Shown: piece by piece, positions 28,148 through 35,078 of the stretch
Numbering within the stretch: position 1 is the first letter of the stretch
How the letters are laid out: every line of letters starts with the position of its first letter
Source of the DNA: Thalassomonas viridans
Lineage (GTDB): Bacteria > Pseudomonadota > Gammaproteobacteria > Enterobacterales > Alteromonadaceae
Assembly (NCBI RefSeq): GCF_000948985.2
Contig: NZ_CP059733.1
Coordinates: 1,860,001 to 1,924,000, forward strand
Direction of reading: 5' to 3'
DNA: 64,000 nucleotides
The notes under the pieces: model-generated
The model's database searches: none
The model's input: only the letters and a program-made list of their open reading frames with translations
What the model was told of the DNA's origin: nothing
Made by a program: the position numbers and the translations under genes

Positions 28148-28378
28148 TCAACGCAACAGGTTATCCAGGCTGTCGACAACTTCTGCCCAGTCCGAGTCTT
28201 CTGCTATCGCCTGGGTTAAAAATTCCGCCTGGGACTGATTCCAGATCCCGGCATTCGCTAAATGTATATCAGCAGGTATCCCCTTATTTTTATTTATAAA
28301 ATCGTTAATGTATGTATCTTTGTTATCCAAACCCAGCTGAGAGAACAAACAAGCTAAGGTATGATTAGAACGATCCAT
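28148..28378 (-). CDS. DUF2789 family protein
   Basis: 76 residues. MDRSNHTLACLFSQLGL at the start and WNQSQAEFLTQAIAEDSDWAEVVDSLDNLLR at the end are the typical conserved blocks of DUF2789, a small soluble protein family of proteobacteria with unknown function. The length matches the family. It is a single gene, convergent with the DUF3192 lipoprotein. Confidence 0.9.
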   Translation of the reverse strand: MDRSNHTLACLFSQLGLDNKDTYINDFINKNKGIPADIHLANAGIWNQSQAEFLTQAIAEDSDWAEVVDSLDNLLR

Positions 28379-28538
28379 TTATTTTCCCCTTCAAGTTGAA
28401 CTTACTTAATTATAGTTGCTTAATTTACACCCAGGTGAATACTATTTGACCTAATTTAAAAAAGCCTGTTAAGGTAAGTCAAAGTTGTTAAAGAAATAAA
28501 ATAACCTGAACTCGGGTTAATCTAAACCAGCCAGCACC

Positions 28539-28624
28539 GCGCTTTTAATGGTTCTCGGCGTTAAACTTGCTTCTAATAGCCCGCTATTCGTGCGCAAGTT
28601 TGCCTTGATAACCATTAAAAGCGC
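28539..28624. repeat. 86-bp symmetrical palindromic element
   Basis: Ends GCGCTTTTAATGGTT (28539-28553) and AACCATTAAAAGCGC (28610-28624) are perfect inverted repeats. Inside are a partly complementary AAACTTGC / GCAAGTTT pair and a central AATAGC-CC-GCTATT hairpin. All three pairs share the same centre, about 28581.5. The element has no ORF and sits in the 407 bp gap 28379-28785, which otherwise holds nothing recognisable. It looks like a REP/MITE-type repeat; copy number cannot be judged here. Confidence 0.65.
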
Positions 28625-28785
28625 AGCACTGATGCCATGATGAATAATTATTGTGTATTAAATGAAGGGTATAATGGTTAAGTTATTGTTATTTAGGCAT
28701 TAACTGGCTCATCTTACCCCGGGTTCAGGTTAAAATAAAAATAAATCAGCATTTAATTAAAGCAAATTGTGACGGGGGAAGTCTG

Positions 28786-29433
28786 ATGACAAATGTGGCA
28801 ACTGCGCCGACCAGGGCAAACGTTAGGGCAACATACCTTGGTGCTGAAGACCTGAAACTGGCGGCATCTCTATTATACCAGGCATATCATGATGATCCGG
28901 TATTCTTAGAGATCTTTAATGGCGACAAGGAAGATTATGAACAAAGGTTGCGGGCTTCCATCCGGGAAGAGCTGGGGGCATTCTGGCACGCCAGGCAGCC
29001 CATGGTGGGTCTGTATTTGGGAGAAGCTATGGTGGGAGTTGCCTGTTTAAACGGCCCGGACGATGGTTTTGGTTCGGAGCGTTTCTGGCACTGGCGGCTG
29101 AAGATGCTGTTAAGCGCCGGGTATTTCAGTACCAAGCAAATGATCGAAAAAGAAGAGATCATTTTATCCGCTGTGCCGCTGAAAAAGTTCCATATGTTGT
29201 CTTTTATCGCCATACATCCCCTGCACCAGCATTATGGTTTCGGCCACTATTTGATGGCGGCGGTGTCGACCGTGCTGGAAGAGCATCCCGACAGTGAAGG
29301 GGTCGCGGTTTATGCGACTTCGGATAAATACCGGGAGTTTTTTAAGGATGTCGACTATGAGTTTATCCGTGAAATCAATGTCGGTAATGTTACCGGCGCC
29401 CTGATGGTGCATTACCGTGACGAAAAAGGGTGA
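28786..29433 (+). CDS. GNAT-family N-acetyltransferase
   Basis: 215 residues. The GNAT fold is indicated by LGAEDLKLAASLLYQAYHDDPVF (beta1/alpha1), a central YLGEAMVGVACLN strand pair, and the acetyl-CoA segment LSFIAIHPLHQHYGFGHYLMAAV, a variant of the Q/RxxGxG/A loop (HYGFGH). Substrate is unknown. It is a monocistronic gene with its own terminator, upstream of the first CsrB-like RNA. The upstream GGGGGAAG Shine-Dalgarno supports the ATG. Confidence 0.85.
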   Translation: MTNVATAPTRANVRATYLGAEDLKLAASLLYQAYHDDPVFLEIFNGDKEDYEQRLRASIREELGAFWHARQPMVGLYLGEAMVGVACLNGPDDGFGSERFWHWRLKMLLSAGYFSTKQMIEKEEIILSAVPLKKFHMLSFIAIHPLHQHYGFGHYLMAAVSTVLEEHPDSEGVAVYATSDKYREFFKDVDYEFIREINVGNVTGALMVHYRDEKG

Positions 29434-29470
29434 AAAAGAAGCGTGAGCGGAAAAGCCATACAGAAAATAA

Positions 29471-29497
29471 CCGGGGTCAAATGTGATCCCGGGGTTT
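29471..29497 (+). terminator. Probable intrinsic terminator of the GNAT gene
   Basis: Stem CCGGGGTCA / TGATCCCGG (one G:U pair) with an AATG loop, followed by GGTTTT. It lies 38 bp after the stop codon. The remainder of the gap up to 29716 holds nothing I can name. Confidence 0.55.
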
Positions 29498-29716
29498 TGA
29501 ATTACTACTAAAGTTCACTTGTTGAAAGCAGGTTGCCGGGACTTGCTTTTACCTGCCTTCTTTCTCTTATCAATTACAGCCCCCACACCTTGCTTATTGC
29601 TGTTTACAGTCGCCGTTTGCTTGATGAATCCACTAGCTTTTACGCCTTAATGGATTAAGGGCAAGTGGTTGTCGTGAGCGGCCTGTGGCAGGATTTACTT
29701 TAATTTTACCTCTTGC

Positions 29717-29744
29717 TGTAAGACATTTCCTACATCTGCGTAAG
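29717..29744 (+). promoter_or_regulatory. GacA/UvrY box upstream of the first CsrB-like RNA
   Basis: TGTAAG-N6-CCTACA (29717-29734) differs by one base from the TGTAAG-N6-CTTACA consensus bound by GacA/UvrY response regulators. A further half-site CGTAAG follows after four bases. Its centre is about 179 bp upstream of the predicted RNA start, the usual far-upstream position for this class of promoter. Confidence 0.8.
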
Positions 29745-29891
29745 ATATCTTGGTTGTAGTCGTCACATTTTTGCGTGTTTTTTTAGCTAACTTATTGAAA
29801 ATAAGAGGGTAAGCTTATCAGGTGCCTTGTTGCAATTAAGTTGCAGAATATTATATTTTTTTGACTTACTAAGTTAATCCGAAAAATAGCG

Positions 29892-29905
29892 TATTATTAA
29901 TCATG
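29892..29905 (+). promoter_or_regulatory. -10 element and start of the first CsrB-like RNA
   Basis: TATTAT (29892-29897) is followed 8 bp later by the predicted start G at 29905. No good -35 hexamer is found at the right distance, as expected for an activator-dependent promoter. The second copy (34275-34288) has the same geometry. Confidence 0.6.
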
Positions 29906-30239
29906 TCAGGACGACACAGAGAAGGATACTCTGTTAAGGGAGGCATTAAGGATGATGTCTTGTGAAGCGGATATTCACAAAAGGAAGATAAAACAGGGAA
30001 GTGCGTTGATCAAGGATGGTTGACATCAGGATGATGCAAAAGGATAGCAAAGGGAACACACAGTAATGTGAATATATCAGGACGATATATTGCCCGGGAT
30101 GGCTTAAAGGAGGATGAAAGGATTCATCAAAATATACTAGGGATAGATATTTTAGGGATAGCAAGTGTGGGAACACTAAATACGTGCAGGAAGCACTAAG
30201 CTAGTTAAATAAATGCGGCTCTATGAGCCGCATTTTTTT
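29905..30239 (+). ncRNA. csrB: CsrB/RsmB-family regulatory RNA, copy 1
   Basis: About 335 nt with no ORF and 20 GGA triplets, most as AGGA or AGGGA. Many sit in loops of short stems, for example AGTGT-GGGA-ACACT and GTGC-AGGAA-GCAC. This is the hallmark of RNAs that sequester the translational regulator CsrA/RsmA. It begins GTCAGGACGACA, as does the copy at 34288, and ends with a textbook terminator (AATGCGGCTC-TAT-GAGCCGCATT plus T7, 30212-30239). A GacA/UvrY box lies upstream. In E. coli csrB is also located between syd and yqcC, the same conserved neighbourhood. Confidence 0.93.
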
Positions 30240-30242
30240 ATG

Positions 30243-30303
30243 CACAGGAAGTGCGGTATGCCGCGTTCACAGGAAGTGAAAAAGCGGCGATGCACAGGAA
30301 GTG
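30243..30303 (+). repeat. Three CACAGGAAGTG hairpins at exact 25-bp period
   Basis: CACAGGAAGTG occurs at 30243, 30268 and 30293, with 14-bp spacers that differ in sequence. Flanking bases extend each copy into a hairpin with AGGAA in the loop: GCAC/GTGC, TTCAC/GTGAA, GCAC/GTGC. The first spacer contains its own GCGG-TAT-GCCGC stem. The loops read as CsrA-binding sites on the plus strand only. The array starts 4 bp after the csrB terminator T-run. Confidence 0.75.
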
Positions 30304-30311
30304 CCGTCGCC
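30279..30311 (-). terminator. Probable terminator of katG
   Basis: On the minus strand GGCGA-(CG)-GCAC-TTCCT-GTGC-(A)-TCGCC is followed by GCTTTTT, 29 bp after the katG stop. The hairpin is the reverse strand of the third AGGAA hairpin. Confidence 0.6.
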
Positions 30312-30339
30312 CGGCAGCCAGATCCCGGTGATATCCCGT

Positions 30340-32562
30340 CTAAAGCAAGTCATAGCGGTCGAGGTTCATGACCTTAGTCCATGCCGTGATAAAATCGCGG
30401 ATAAATTTCTCCTGCGAGCCGTCAAAGGCATACACTTCTGCAACGGCACGAAGCTCGCTGTTGGAGCCGAAAATAAGATCTACCGAGGTGGCCGTCCACT
30501 TTAAGGCCCCGCTTGTGCGGTCGTGCCCCTGATAAAGGTGCTCAGATCCCGGCGATTTCGTCCATAAGGTTGACATATCGAGCAGGTTAACAAAAAAGTC
30601 GTTGCTTAAACTGCCCGGACGCTCGGTAAAGACACCGTGTTTGCTTTGCCCGGCGTTAGCATCTAAAACCCGCATGCCGCCAACCAATACCGTCATTTCC
30701 GGTACGGTTAAGGTTAGTTGTGCCGCTTTTTCCACCAGCAGCTGCGCCGGTGGCTGTTTATTTTTTCCCAGATAGTTACGGAAACCATCGGCAGCGGGCT
30801 CCAGTACCGCAAAAGACTCGACATCTGTTTGCGCCTGGCTGGCATCGGTTCTTCCCGGGCTAAAGGGGACTTCCACCTGATGGCCGGCTTTGGCTGCAGC
30901 CTGTTCTATGGCGGAAGAGCCGCCGAGTATGATCAGATCTGCAAGGGACACCCGTTTTTTCCCCGATTGTGCGCCGTTAAAATCATGCTGAATCTTTTCC
31001 AGCTGTTTCAGGGTATTTGCCAGTGCCGCCGGCTGGTTAACCGGCCAGTTCTTTTGCGGGGCAAGGCGAATACGCGCACCATTCGCACCGCCGCGCATAT
31101 CAGTACCGCGGAAGGTGGAGGCGGATGCCCAGGCGGTTTTGATAAGTTCCGTAGCGGGCAGGCCGGATGCGAGAATGCGGGCTTTGAGGGTCTTTATGTC
31201 CGCCTTGTCTATCGGCTGGTAAGTGTTTGCCGGTACTGGATCTTGCCAGAGGTAGTTTTCATCCGGCACCAGGGAGCCCAGGTAGCGGGAGCGCGGGCCC
31301 AGATCCCGGTGGGTAAGTTTGAACCAGGCCCTGGCAAAAGCCTGCTCAAAGGCCTGGGGATTGTCGAGAAAGCGCCTGGAAATTTTTCGGTAGTCGGGAT
31401 CTGCTTTCAGGGCTAGATCTGTGGTAAACATCACGGGTGCGTGGCGTTTTTTTGGATCATGGGCATCCGGCACCAGGGCTGCTGCGGACTTTTCTTCGGG
31501 CACCCATTGAATGGCGCCCGCCGGGCTTTTCGTCTGCACCCAGTTATAGGTAAACAGGTGTTTAAAGTAAATATGGGTCCAGGCGGTGGGGTTGCTTGTC
31601 CATGCGCCTTCCAAGCCACTGGTGATGGTATCGCCGGCATTGCCTTCACCGTAGCGGTTTCTCCAGCCCAGTCCTTGCTCCTCTATGCCGGCTCCTTCGG
31701 GCTCTGCCTCCAGGTAACGCGCCGGATCGGCTATGCCGTGGGCTTTGCCGAAGGTGTGTCCGCCGGCGATAAGGGCAACGGTCTCTTCATCATTCATGGC
31801 CATGCGGGCGAATATTTCCCGTATATCCCGGGCGGCGGCGAGCGGGTCCGGGACGCCGTTGGGGCCGACCGGGTTGACATAAATCAGGCCCATCTGGGCG
31901 GCGGCAAGCGGCTGTTTCAGTTCCCTCTTGCCGTGATGACGTTTATCCGCCAGCCATTCGTCTTCGGGTCCCCAGTTTACCTCTTCACTTTGCCAGCCGT
32001 CTGTGCGCCCGCCGGCAAAACCTGCGGTTTTAAACCCCATAGACTCCATGGCCACTGTACCCGAAAGGATCATAAGGTCCGCCCAGGAAATCTTTTGTCC
32101 GTATTTTTGCTTGAGCGGCCACAACAAACGCTGGGCCTTATCCAGGTTGGCATTGTCGGGCCAGCTGTTCAGCGGTGCAAAACGCTGCATTCCACCGTCG
32201 GCGCCGCCGCGGCCATCACTGGTGCGGTAGGTTCCCGCGCTGTGCCATGCCATGCGGATAAAGAGCGGCCCGTAGTGGCCGTAATCTGCGGGCCACCAGT
32301 CCTGAGAGGTCGTCATCAGCTTTTTAAGATCTTGCTTGACGGCATTAAGGTCCAGGCTTTCAAACGCCCTGGCATAATTAAAGGTTTTGTCCATAGGGCT
32401 GGACGCCGCATCATTTTGGCGCAGCAGTTTAAGGTTTAATTGTTCGGGCCACCACTCCTGGTTGCTCTTGGCGGCTCCCTGAGCAAGCGCCGGGGTTGGC
32501 GGTGCTAATACTGACAGGGAGATGGCTAAGGGGGGAATTAAGGATAACATTTGCTTGAGCAT
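30340..32562 (-). CDS. katG: Catalase-peroxidase KatG with export signal
   Basis: 740 residues; bifunctional haem enzyme removing hydrogen peroxide. Distal haem residues are Arg103, Trp106 and His107 ([11 protein letters not shown]). The Tyr of [13 protein letters not shown] and the Met of [10 protein letters not shown] complete the Met-Tyr-Trp adduct needed for catalase activity, and the proximal His is in [12 protein letters not shown]. The second, haem-free domain is complete. Residues 1-27 form a signal peptide ending ALA-QG, so this is a periplasmic KatP/KatG2-like form, unlike cytosolic E. coli KatG. It lies between the two CsrB-like RNAs, antisense in direction to both. GGAGAGAT supplies the Shine-Dalgarno. 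Confidence 0.95.
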   Translation of the reverse strand: MLKQMLSLIPPLAISLSVLAPPTPALAQGAAKSNQEWWPEQLNLKLLRQNDAASSPMDKTFNYARAFESLDLNAVKQDLKKLMTTSQDWWPADYGHYGPLFIRMAWHSAGTYRTSDGRGGADGGMQRFAPLNSWPDNANLDKAQRLLWPLKQKYGQKISWADLMILSGTVAMESMGFKTAGFAGGRTDGWQSEEVNWGPEDEWLADKRHHGKRELKQPLAAAQMGLIYVNPVGPNGVPDPLAAARDIREIFARMAMNDEETVALIAGGHTFGKAHGIADPARYLEAEPEGAGIEEQGLGWRNRYGEGNAGDTITSGLEGAWTSNPTAWTHIYFKHLFTYNWVQTKSPAGAIQWVPEEKSAAALVPDAHDPKKRHAPVMFTTDLALKADPDYRKISRRFLDNPQAFEQAFARAWFKLTHRDLGPRSRYLGSLVPDENYLWQDPVPANTYQPIDKADIKTLKARILASGLPATELIKTAWASASTFRGTDMRGGANGARIRLAPQKNWPVNQPAALANTLKQLEKIQHDFNGAQSGKKRVSLADLIILGGSSAIEQAAAKAGHQVEVPFSPGRTDASQAQTDVESFAVLEPAADGFRNYLGKNKQPPAQLLVEKAAQLTLTVPEMTVLVGGMRVLDANAGQSKHGVFTERPGSLSNDFFVNLLDMSTLWTKSPGSEHLYQGHDRTSGALKWTATSVDLIFGSNSELRAVAEVYAFDGSQEKFIRDFITAWTKVMNLDRYDLL

Positions 32563-32820
32563 AGGGATCTCTCCTTTTCTGGCAGAGATATGAATTGCAG
32601 ATTAAATATAACCCTTATTTGCCGGTTTGAGGGGAGAATTTTATTGGAAAAACAGATGGTGGCGATAGGAAATTTCGATAGGCCGGGGAGACCTTATAAG
32701 GTATTGAAAAAATAGTAGTTAATTGATTATTGTCATTCGCTGCTTTTGCCCGGTCAGGAGAATAGTGGGATGCCGGATAAGCAGAATCTTATCCGGCGTT
32801 CATCACCGGGGAGCTCAGGT

Positions 32821-33945
32821 TTAATAATCAATAAAATTGGCGTAATGATTGTTTTTGCCTAATACCGCCTGGCTGCCCTTTAAGGAGAATTTATAGCCGC
32901 AGAGGCGGAAATTACCGCGAAAAGCTATCGCCTGTAACAGCGGCTGGGTATCCAGGGGAGAGAAGCTGGCAAAATAACTGTCGCCCATTTCCGTGGTTAC
33001 GGCATAAGTGCGGTATGATTCGCCGTTATTAAAGGTGATTTTCTCGCAGCTGCTATCACCTTCAGCCGACTTTAACGACCAGATTTGCGTCTGCTCGGTT
33101 TTATCTGACTGCCAGTTGATGATCACCCCCTGGTATTGGTTAAGCATCAGGGAAAAGTTATCGGGTAAATCAATCTTATGCAGTTTTTCATCCTGCTGTA
33201 TTTGTGCCCGGGGCTGGCTGCTATTTTCTGGGGTTTCCGCCTGTTGCTCCCGGGATGAAAAGAGCAGGGATACCAGGATACCCGTGATGATAAAGGCGAG
33301 TATTATACCGCCGGCATAGAGCGCATTTTTCTTGTTGAGCAGTAACAGGCGGATTTGCTCGCCGGGATCTGTGTGTGATGCGTCGTCGTTAAAGCCTTCT
33401 GCAGAGACCCTGGCAGCTTCAGGTGCTGCCGGTTCATGGCTGTCAAAAGAGATTGTCTGCTCTGCTTCGCCGGTGGCGGTCAGTGTCGGCTCTATGCGGC
33501 TTTGTGCCTGGCTGCTATGGGCATGGGGCCGGTGAAACTTGTGTAAGTCAACGGGACCGTTATAACCCAGCTGGTAGGTTTTCCCGGGTTTGCCGGGATA
33601 GGTTAATAACAGCGCGGACAGTGCCATTGGCATAAGCAGGAGCCAGTAGGCGCCGCCATGGTTGACGGAAATGATCACTAAGCCGGTCAGGGCAAAAATA
33701 ACCCCGGGAGCAAAACTCCAGTTTTTGTTGAGCCGGGCATCCTGCAGGCGGCGTCTGGTGGTGAAAACACAGATAATAACAGCTATGAATAATACTAGGG
33801 CCGAACTGATCACATGGCCAGCGAGTATGGCGCTTAGCAGGAGAAAACTCAGATAGCTGATGCCGCAGATGGCACAGTAACGTTGACGGTTATCAAATCC
33901 TGATAAACAAAATATTGACTTTAATAGCTGCACAAGACCCTCCAA
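32821..33945 (-). CDS. DUF805-like multi-pass membrane protein, unknown function
   Basis: 374 residues. Four hydrophobic segments near the N-terminus (about 24-43, 45-62, 79-95, 98-115) resemble a DUF805 domain; TRRRLQDARLNKNW matches the RRLHD.G..GWW motif position. A polar, low-complexity linker (about 130-205), a fifth membrane segment (about 210-232) and a ~140-residue C-terminal domain follow. That domain has two Cys (SSCEKITF, FRLCGYKF) that may pair in the periplasm. I do not recognise the C-terminal domain. The 258 bp between it and the katG start should carry the katG promoter. Confidence 0.75.
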   Translation of the reverse strand: MEGLVQLLKSIFCLSGFDNRQRYCAICGISYLSFLLLSAILAGHVISSALVLFIAVIICVFTTRRRLQDARLNKNWSFAPGVIFALTGLVIISVNHGGAYWLLLMPMALSALLLTYPGKPGKTYQLGYNGPVDLHKFHRPHAHSSQAQSRIEPTLTATGEAEQTISFDSHEPAAPEAARVSAEGFNDDASHTDPGEQIRLLLLNKKNALYAGGIILAFIITGILVSLLFSSREQQAETPENSSQPRAQIQQDEKLHKIDLPDNFSLMLNQYQGVIINWQSDKTEQTQIWSLKSAEGDSSCEKITFNNGESYRTYAVTTEMGDSYFASFSPLDTQPLLQAIAFRGNFRLCGYKFSLKGSQAVLGKNNHYANFIDY

Positions 33946-34102
33946 AATAAATTAACGCAAGATTAACCAATTTTTGCATCCGTGTCTGCGTGAATCTGGC
34001 AAAAATCGGCGGTGAATCAAAAGAAAAATTATTTTATTGCTTGTCTGGTTAAACAATGAACACTACCGGCACATAAGGGAAGGCGGAGAAGCAGAAGGAT
34101 TT

Positions 34103-34130
34103 TGTAAGTAATCTCTTACAGTGATGTAAG
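34103..34130 (+). promoter_or_regulatory. Perfect GacA/UvrY box upstream of the second CsrB-like RNA
   Basis: TGTAAG-TAATCT-CTTACA (34103-34120) matches the consensus exactly, and a further TGTAAG half-site follows after four bases (34125-34130). The centre is about 177 bp upstream of the predicted RNA start, nearly the same as in copy 1. The rest of the 342 bp gap 33946-34287 is AT-rich and has no gene. Confidence 0.88.
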
Positions 34131-34274
34131 CATTATAAAATCATTTTATGGTGCCTAAGCACAGGCCTGCTTTAAGTGGTTATTTTTGTAAATTTTTATT
34201 TATCCGGTATAAACCGGTTGTTTTTTCGCCGGCATTTATTTTTTTCAGCCGCTGGCCCGGGGAAAACCAGGTGG

Positions 34275-34288
34275 TAATATTAAGTTTG
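34275..34288 (+). promoter_or_regulatory. -10 element and start of the second CsrB-like RNA
   Basis: TAATAT (34275-34280) lies 8 bp before the predicted start G at 34288. No convincing -35 hexamer is present, which agrees with activation from the upstream GacA/UvrY box. Confidence 0.6.
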
Positions 34289-34550
34289 TCAGGACGACAT
34301 GGGTGAAGGAAAACCCAGCAGCATTCAGTGATGAATCACTCAACAGGGACAGTTGAGCCAGACAGGAAATCAGCATAAGGACGGCTAGCGTCAATAATAA
34401 GGAATTTAGCTTTTAGTTTAAAGTTGGCCAGGAGGGCTTAGGAATTAACAGGGAAGTTAATATTTCAGGGAAGAGGTTATCAGGATGGCGACCACCACAG
34501 GCTATAGGAGATTAGCTAAAAACAAAAGCGGCATATGTGCCGCTTTTGTT
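34288..34550 (+). ncRNA. CsrB/RsmB-family regulatory RNA, copy 2
   Basis: About 263 nt, no ORF, 12 GGA triplets, often in loops (for example TTAA-CAGGGAAG-TTAA and CTCAA-CAGGGACAG-TTGAG). It starts with the same GTCAGGACGACA as copy 1 but otherwise differs in sequence and is shorter. The end is a 13-bp stem AACAAAAGCGGCA / TGCCGCTTTTGTT whose 3' arm provides the T-rich tract. Together with the upstream GacA/UvrY box this makes a second CsrA-sponge RNA; it could also be called csrC or csrB2. Confidence 0.9.
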
Positions 34551-34560
34551 ATTCTTGCTT

Positions 34561-34722
34561 AGGGCCTGTTTATCTTTGGAGGGGATGGAAATTTTTGAGC
34601 GGTTTTTACACCTATCAAGGCAGAAAAATGGACGTGTAGTTGTGCTACATGACATTTTTCTAACGCCGATAGGGGGAAAAACAGCCAAAAAGAACATTCA
34701 CGGCCAAAGATAAACAGGCCCT
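34561..34722. mobile_element. 162-bp MITE-like element with 19-bp terminal inverted repeats
   Basis: AGGGCCTGTTTATCTTTGG (34561-34579) and its exact reverse complement (34704-34722) bound the element. Inside, CCTATC...AGAAAAATG is mirrored by CATTTTTCT...GATAGG, so the whole element can fold on itself. There is no ORF of coding character and no transposase. A target-site duplication is not evident. It lies 11 bp after the terminator of the second CsrB-like RNA. Confidence 0.6.
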
Positions 34723-34740
34723 GGGGTTTTGCTTTGAGGT

Positions 34741-35040
34741 TTAAATTCTGTAGGCCGGCAAGTCTACCTGATTTAACTTCAGCCCCCTCAAAGTTAATTC
34801 ACCGGTATTGCTTGACTCTCCGTCACCGCTGAACTCGAACTCAAAGACACTGAAAAAATATAAGCCGTGTTGTTTATCAAATTTGGGCCGGCTGAATTTT
34901 CGGGCGATGGCGATAAATTGTAAACTGGTTTGCTCGCAATACCTGGCGGCATGTTTCCTGGCGGACTCTGATACTTTTCTGAGGTAGATAAAATACCAGC
35001 CCACCAGAAAGGCCAGTAATAAGTAGTAAATATTCTCCAT
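34741..35040 (-). CDS. DUF3301 membrane-anchored protein
   Basis: 99 residues. One N-terminal membrane segment (about residues 4-20) is followed by a basic region (RKVSESARKHAARYCEQ) and a beta-rich tail FFSVFEFEFSGDGE...GELTLRGLKLNQVDLPAYRI. This is the DUF3301 pattern as known from Vibrio and Shewanella. It follows the DUF3549 gene by 38 bp on the same strand, a common pairing near truC and yqcC in that group, so the two likely form an operon. Function is unknown. Confidence 0.85.
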   Translation of the reverse strand: MENIYYLLLAFLVGWYFIYLRKVSESARKHAARYCEQTSLQFIAIARKFSRPKFDKQHGLYFFSVFEFEFSGDGESSNTGELTLRGLKLNQVDLPAYRI

Positions 35041-35078
35041 AACGAAGCTGTCCCCTTAAACCCTGCCTTAACAACAGG

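Noticed and set aside
29946..30176. 76-residue ORF on the minus strand
   Set aside because: It is antisense to the GGA-rich RNA; the composition follows from the complement of AGGA repeats, and there is no Shine-Dalgarno or known motif.
30243..30303. Short CRISPR array (11-bp repeats, 14-bp spacers)
   Set aside because: Repeats and spacers are far too short and there is no cas gene; AGGAA hairpins after csrB fit CsrA sites better.
31441..32439. 332-residue plus-strand ORF
   Set aside because: It lies wholly opposite katG; long antisense ORFs are common in GC-rich coding sequence, and katG has full family conservation.
32663..32682. OxyR-like site upstream of katG
   Set aside because: GATAGGAAATTTCGATAGG shows a direct repeat CGATAGG and only a partial ATAG-N7-CTAT match, about 100 bp from the start codon; too weak to call an OxyR operator.
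34512..34697. 61-residue minus-strand ORF
   Set aside because: It runs through the terminator of the second CsrB-like RNA and the palindromic element; no coding character.
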